Source: Acidobacteriaceae bacterium (GTDB taxonomy: Bacteria > Acidobacteriota > Terriglobia > Terriglobales > Acidobacteriaceae). From it: a stretch of 10,169 nucleotides of DNA. Below are positions 6,718-10,169 of the stretch, in pieces. The DNA lies in assembly GCA_030044455.1 (NCBI GenBank), contig JASHVU010000520.1, forward strand, positions 1 to 10,169, given 5' to 3'. Position 1 is the stretch's first letter. The number at the start of each line of letters is the position of its first letter. The position numbers and the translations under genes were made by a program. Below the pieces are notes generated by a model that was given only the letters and a program-made list of their open reading frames with translations, did not search any database and was not told the DNA's origin.

Positions 6718-8517
6718 ATGATACGACGCAATCGAGTCTTAAGAGTCTTGCTGGTGATTGTGTTCCTGAGTCAAATAAAAGCTGTAGCCGGGCAGATGGG
6801 TACGCCAACGCCGTTGTCGCCTGAGGAACGAAAAAAAGCTGAGGCAGAGCGCGCGACCACCGGACCACTCGAGAATTATCCGCAGCTCGTGGATATTACA
6901 AGCTCGACGGGAATCCACTTCGATCACAAGTCGGACCCCGAAGCGAAATTCATTGCTGAGTCGATGAGCGGCGGCGTCGCCCTGATTGATTATGACGGCG
7001 ATGGCTGGCCGGATATCTACTTGACCAATGCGCAGAGTGTAGAGATGGCGCAGCATGGCATCAGGGCGCGCAGTGCGCTTTACCACAACAATCACGACGG
7101 AACTTTTACCGATGTTACTGACAAGGCCGGCGTAGGCTTCCCCTGTTGGGCAATGGGCGTGGCCGTTGGCGACTATAACAACGACGGCCGGCCCGACTTA
7201 CTGGTGACCTGTCTGAATGGTGTGGTGCTCTATCGCAACAATGGCGATGGAACGTTTACCGACGTGACCAAGGAAGCGGGCCTGGCCGGCGACACCGGGT
7301 GGGCGACCGGCGCCGCGTTCGGCGATTATGACAATGACGGATTCGCCGATTTGTTCGTTTCGCACTACGTTGATTTTCATCTCGACAATCTGCCTGCCTT
7401 CGGCGCCACCAAGGCCTGCAAGTATCTCGGCCTCGTGGTGCAGTGCGGCCCGCGGGGGCTCAAGGGTCTGCCTGACAAGCTATACCACAACAACGGCAAT
7501 GGCACGTTTACCGAAGTATCAAAACAGGCTGGCGTGGATGACGCTGAAGGTCGCTACGGGCTCACGTCAATCTGGTCGGATTTCAACAACGATGGAAAAC
7601 TCGACCTCTTTGTAACCAATGACGGCGAAGCAAATTACCTCTACCAGGGCGATGGCTCCGGCAAGTTTGAAGATACTGCCTTGTTCGCAGGCGTGGCTGC
7701 AAACGAAGATGGCGTTGAGCAGGCCAACATGGGTATCGCGTTCGGCGACTATATGCACACTGGCCGTATGTCGCTGGCCATTTCACATTTCGACGTTGAG
7801 TACACGGCTCTCTACACCAACGATGGTGGAATGAACTTTACTGACAACTCAATCGCCTCTGGAATTGCGCGCGGCACCCAGGGGTATGTGGGGTGGGGCA
7901 ACGCATTTGTCGACTTCGCCAATAGCGGCTGGCAGGATTATTTCCAGGTGGATGGACACGTCTATCCACAGGTGGATGAAGCCCACGCCGCCGCCCGGTA
8001 CCTGGAACCGGCGGTGCTGCTTTTCAATCAGCACGACGGCACATTCAAGAATGTCAGCCGTCGTGTCGGGCCTGCCATCCAAACTCCACGAGTAAGCCGC
8101 GGCCTTGCCATTGGAGATCTGTTCAATGACGGGCGCCTTGAAGCAGTTGTGGAGAACCTGGTCGGCGAACCAACGATTCTGCGTCCCGAACACGGTCCCG
8201 CGAATCATTGGGTCAGCTTTTCACTCCAAGGAACCGTGTGCAACCGTCTCGCATTGAATGCCCGTGTTAAAGTGACGGCCGGCGACCTGGTGCAGACGAA
8301 TGAAGTCATCAGCGGAGGCAGCTACCTGTCGCAAAGCGATCTGCGATTACACTTCGGGTTAGGGAGCCACGACTCGATTGACCAGGCTGAAGTTATGTGG
8401 CCCGACGGCAAAAAAGAGACTCTAACTCATCTGGCCACTGACAGATTCTATATTGTGCGCGAAGGGCAGGGAATCGTGGAGACTCGATTGCCAATGCATA
8501 CAACGAATTTGCCTTAG
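6718..8517 (+). CDS. Secreted FG-GAP/VCBS beta-propeller protein with C-terminal ASPIC/UnbV domain (CRTAC1-like)
   Basis: The 599-residue product begins with a signal peptide (MIRRNRVLRVLLVIVFLSQI, likely cut at AVA|G near residue 24). FG-GAP-type calcium-binding loops follow: DYDGDGWPD (91-99), DYNNDGRPD (152-160), DYDNDGFAD (203-211) and DFNNDGKLD (288-296). Degenerate copies are DYMHTGRMS (344-352), DFANSGWQD (399-407) and DLFNDGRLE (467-475). Each good loop is preceded or followed by an N-x-DGTF-type strand. Residues about 497-568, with ISGGSYLSQSDLRLHFGLGS, are the ASPIC/UnbV domain. Two cysteines (234 and 243, before GPRGL) match a conserved feature of the family. The fold suggests a calcium-dependent extracytoplasmic binding protein; no reaction is established. 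The ATG at 6718 is preferred because GAGGG lies 9 nt upstream; ATG 6697 is in frame but lacks a clear site. It is 30 nt after the TPR gene, probably in one operon. Confidence 0.92.
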   Translation: MIRRNRVLRVLLVIVFLSQIKAVAGQMGTPTPLSPEERKKAEAERATTGPLENYPQLVDITSSTGIHFDHKSDPEAKFIAESMSGGVALIDYDGDGWPDIYLTNAQSVEMAQHGIRARSALYHNNHDGTFTDVTDKAGVGFPCWAMGVAVGDYNNDGRPDLLVTCLNGVVLYRNNGDGTFTDVTKEAGLAGDTGWATGAAFGDYDNDGFADLFVSHYVDFHLDNLPAFGATKACKYLGLVVQCGPRGLKGLPDKLYHNNGNGTFTEVSKQAGVDDAEGRYGLTSIWSDFNNDGKLDLFVTNDGEANYLYQGDGSGKFEDTALFAGVAANEDGVEQANMGIAFGDYMHTGRMSLAISHFDVEYTALYTNDGGMNFTDNSIASGIARGTQGYVGWGNAFVDFANSGWQDYFQVDGHVYPQVDEAHAAARYLEPAVLLFNQHDGTFKNVSRRVGPAIQTPRVSRGLAIGDLFNDGRLEAVVENLVGEPTILRPEHGPANHWVSFSLQGTVCNRLALNARVKVTAGDLVQTNEVISGGSYLSQSDLRLHFGLGSHDSIDQAEVMWPDGKKETLTHLATDRFYIVREGQGIVETRLPMHTTNLP

Positions 8518-8606
8518 ACAGCAGAGCACACAGGGATAACCAAGATTCTGTGCATTGCCGTCGTCACGCTAAATGCGTATCGCGCCGCGAGCAGCGTTTT
8601 GATGGC

Positions 8607-8612
8607 TATAAT
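8607..8612 (+). promoter_or_regulatory. Possible -10 element before the MFS gene
   Basis: A perfect TATAAT hexamer lies 24 bp before the chosen MFS start codon, within the 119-bp gap after the ASPIC/UnbV gene. I see no good -35 hexamer at the usual distance. If real, the MFS gene has its own promoter with a leader of about 18 nt. No terminator hairpin was found in the gap, so read-through from upstream is also possible. Confidence 0.35.
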
Positions 8613-8636
8613 TCGTTTGCGCTCCAGAACAGTCGC

Positions 8637-9797
8637 ATGCCTGCCAACGTCACTTTCACTAACGGAGTTTCATCGCCACGCAGCGCGCTTTCAACAGCGG
8701 TGCTGAGCACGGGATTTGCACTCACAGGCACTGGAACGGTGTTGCTGGGGGTGCTTTTGCCCCTGTTCGCTGAAAAATGGGGTCTGCGTGACGACGGTGC
8801 CGGGCTTCTCTTGTTTTTTCAGTTCAGCGGTTCGTCGCTGGGTGCGATTCTTTCCGGGCTGCACCGCATTCGGTCAATGGCAATTGGGTATGGGTTGATG
8901 GCGGCCGGTTCTCTTGACCTTGTCTTTGTCCATTCACGCGCACCGTTTGCAGCGTTCTTCTTTTTCGGACTCGGGCTGGGGATGGCCATGACCTCGACCA
9001 GTCTCCTGTTCTCAGACCGATGGGGTGACGAGCGCGCTGCCAAGCTGGAGTGGCTCAACTTTGTGTGGTCGCTTGGCGCATCCACCTGCCCGATGGTCGC
9101 GCTGCCATTCGTCCACCGTGAAGACACGCACCAGGTGTTTCTGCTGATTCTTGTGCTTTCAATTCTGCTACTCGGGTGGGTTGCCGCAGCGGAACGACAG
9201 GATAAGGCCATGGTCGCGCATGCTGCATCGGGCACGGCACGCCGGCCCCTGGGCCTTGTCTTCATTCTGCTCACCATCTGGGCAATGTGTGCAGTTGGTG
9301 TCGAGTCGTCACTTAGTGGCTGGCTCACCACCTACTCACACCGTACCGGTATGAGCAGTCTGGCCGGCGCCGCAGTGGCAACGTCATTTTTCTGGCTTGG
9401 CGAAATGCTCAGCCGGCTAGCATTCTCCACGCCCTTACTCAAGAAGATTGGCCGCCAAACGGTGCTGATAAGCGGAGTCTCGGGAGTGACCGCGTCCACA
9501 ATCATTTTGATCGCGGCTCCGCACCCGTGGATGATTGTTCCTGCCGCAGGTATGGCCGGAATCTTTACCGGCCCGCTTTATCCAATACTGCTCTCCTTCC
9601 TGCTTGAGCGCTCGGCCCGAGGGTGGTTCTTCGCCGTAGCAGGCCTGGGGTCAGCCATTTTTCCCTGGTTTACCGGCCTGATCTCGGCCCACCTTGACTC
9701 TTTGCGATTCGGGCTTCTGGTTCCCTGTGCTGGAGGACTTGTGATGCTTATACTGGGCGCACTGGTATTCAAGCCGGTCCGGCACGCTGCCGGATAA
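8637..9797 (+). CDS. Major facilitator superfamily permease, possibly sugar-type (FucP-like)
   Basis: Read from ATG 8637 the product has 386 residues and is almost wholly hydrophobic, with about 12 predicted membrane segments in two halves joined near residues 185-205 (charged, AAERQDKAM). Family-like stretches include GLGLGMAMTSTSLLFSDRWG (about 111-130), WLNFVWSLGASTCP (139-152), ESSLSGWLTTY (223-233) and GLGSAIFPWFTGLIS (336-350). The last resembles bacterial sugar permeases of the FucP type. It would carry a small solute, perhaps a sugar, across the inner membrane by ion coupling; specificity is not readable. An in-frame ATG at 8550 adds 29 charged residues and overlaps a TATAAT box, so 8637 is preferred, although no clear ribosome site precedes it. 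The location after a receptor and two secreted proteins fits a role in nutrient uptake, but joint function is inferred. Confidence 0.88.
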   Translation: MPANVTFTNGVSSPRSALSTAVLSTGFALTGTGTVLLGVLLPLFAEKWGLRDDGAGLLLFFQFSGSSLGAILSGLHRIRSMAIGYGLMAAGSLDLVFVHSRAPFAAFFFFGLGLGMAMTSTSLLFSDRWGDERAAKLEWLNFVWSLGASTCPMVALPFVHREDTHQVFLLILVLSILLLGWVAAAERQDKAMVAHAASGTARRPLGLVFILLTIWAMCAVGVESSLSGWLTTYSHRTGMSSLAGAAVATSFFWLGEMLSRLAFSTPLLKKIGRQTVLISGVSGVTASTIILIAAPHPWMIVPAAGMAGIFTGPLYPILLSFLLERSARGWFFAVAGLGSAIFPWFTGLISAHLDSLRFGLLVPCAGGLVMLILGALVFKPVRHAAG

Positions 9798-10016
9798 CGC
9801 CGCCCTTCCCGGTCTAGCGATGCCTGCCGGCGGCTCAGCGCTCCAAAGGTTCATTCCGTCCTGCCCATCTGCGCCAAGAGCCGATAAAGACAATCGAATG
9901 TTTTATGCTATTCAGCGCAAACCACTTACGCGGAACCAGGCAAATCAATGGGCCGGGCATCTCCGCGCGTTTATTCTAAGTAGTTCAAATAAAACCTGAT
10001 AAATTGCGGTTCGTCA

Positions 10017-10046
10017 TTGACAAAGGTTCTGCTTTGAGATTTTAAT
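10017..10046 (+). promoter_or_regulatory. Sigma70-type promoter for a gene beyond the right edge
   Basis: TTGACA (10017-10022) is followed after 18 bp by TTTAAT (10041-10046), five of six matches to the -10 consensus. Spacer length and strength match the receptor promoter at 1547-1576. Transcription would start near 10053 and run out of the window. Confidence 0.6.
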
Positions 10047-10083
10047 GCTCTTCTGTATACGAAAATCTGGGCGGAAGTATTTT

Positions 10084-10099
10084 AGATAAACGTTTGTCT
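10084..10099. promoter_or_regulatory. LacI-like operator downstream of the right-end promoter
   Basis: AGATAAACGTTTGTCT is a 16-bp palindrome around a central CG with a single mismatched pair. It shares AAACGTTTGT with the perfect palindrome at 1405-1418 and CGTTTGTCT with the operator at 1613-1628. Its centre lies 45 bp after the -10 hexamer, against 44 bp at the receptor promoter. The same LacI-family protein probably reads all three sites. Confidence 0.55.
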
Positions 10100-10169
10100 G
10101 AAATACGGATAACGGTTTCTTGTGAAGCAATTCAAGAGGTTTCTGGAATATCCATCGTGTGTGGAAACA

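Larger units (their letters stand above)
9798..10169. other. Gene-free right end carrying a second promoter-operator module
   Basis: No open frame with recognisable protein sequence lies in these 372 bp. There is no clear terminator after the MFS gene: GC-rich inverted repeats near 9799-9834 have a long loop and no T-run. The right part is AT-richer and holds a promoter (10017-10046) and an operator (10084-10099), both reading rightward. No ATG occurs after the operator before the edge, so the gene it controls starts outside. Confidence 0.65.

Noticed and set aside
7081..7520. Recurrent DNA similarity within the ASPIC gene (blocks around aacgtttaccga)
   Set aside because: These blocks encode the repeated N-x-DGTFT strands of the propeller and are explained by protein repeats, not by a DNA repeat or operator.
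8550..8636. ATG 8550 as start of the MFS gene
   Set aside because: The extra 29 residues are charged and unlike MFS N-termini, and the stretch contains a TATAAT element.
9799..9834. GCCGCC/GGCGGC inverted repeat after the MFS gene as a terminator
   Set aside because: The stem is 6 bp with a 24-nt loop and no T-run follows.

Overview
The window looks like chromosomal DNA of an Acidobacteriota bacterium, probably Terriglobia or a related soil lineage. The basis is a very large Oar-type TonB-dependent receptor with an N-terminal carboxypeptidase-regulatory-like domain, followed by a secreted TPR protein and a secreted FG-GAP/ASPIC-UnbV protein, plus moderately high GC and sigma70-like promoters. 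This placement rests on family knowledge, not on a search.

Layout. Positions 1-1153 (minus strand) hold a chemotaxis pair: a single-domain CheY-like receiver (779-1153), then after 4 nt a methyl-accepting chemotaxis protein whose C-terminal half runs off the left edge (1-774). Positions 1154-1748 are a 595-bp divergent intergenic region rich in regulatory DNA: a perfect 14-bp LacI/PurR-like palindrome, an 11-bp inverted repeat, a strong promoter (TTGACA-18-TCTAAT), a second LacI-like operator downstream of the predicted transcription start, and a leader hairpin. On the plus strand follow the TonB-dependent receptor (1749-5282) and a rho-independent terminator (about 5307-5340). Next come a secreted TPR protein (5377-6687, start uncertain), a secreted FG-GAP/ASPIC-UnbV beta-propeller protein (6718-8517) and an MFS permease (8637-9797). 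The last 372 bp contain no gene, but they carry a second promoter-operator module with nearly the same geometry as the one before the receptor. It probably drives a gene starting just beyond the right edge.

How the parts may work together (inference). The receptor would bring a substrate, probably a carbohydrate or oligomer, across the outer membrane. The TPR and FG-GAP/ASPIC proteins would act outside the cytoplasm in binding or scaffolding. The MFS permease would carry the product across the inner membrane. LacI-type operators suggest substrate-responsive repression of the receptor and of the next gene to the right. One operator lies between the receptor and the cheY-mcp pair and might link uptake to chemotaxis. 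No mobile element, CRISPR array, tRNA or rRNA was recognised.
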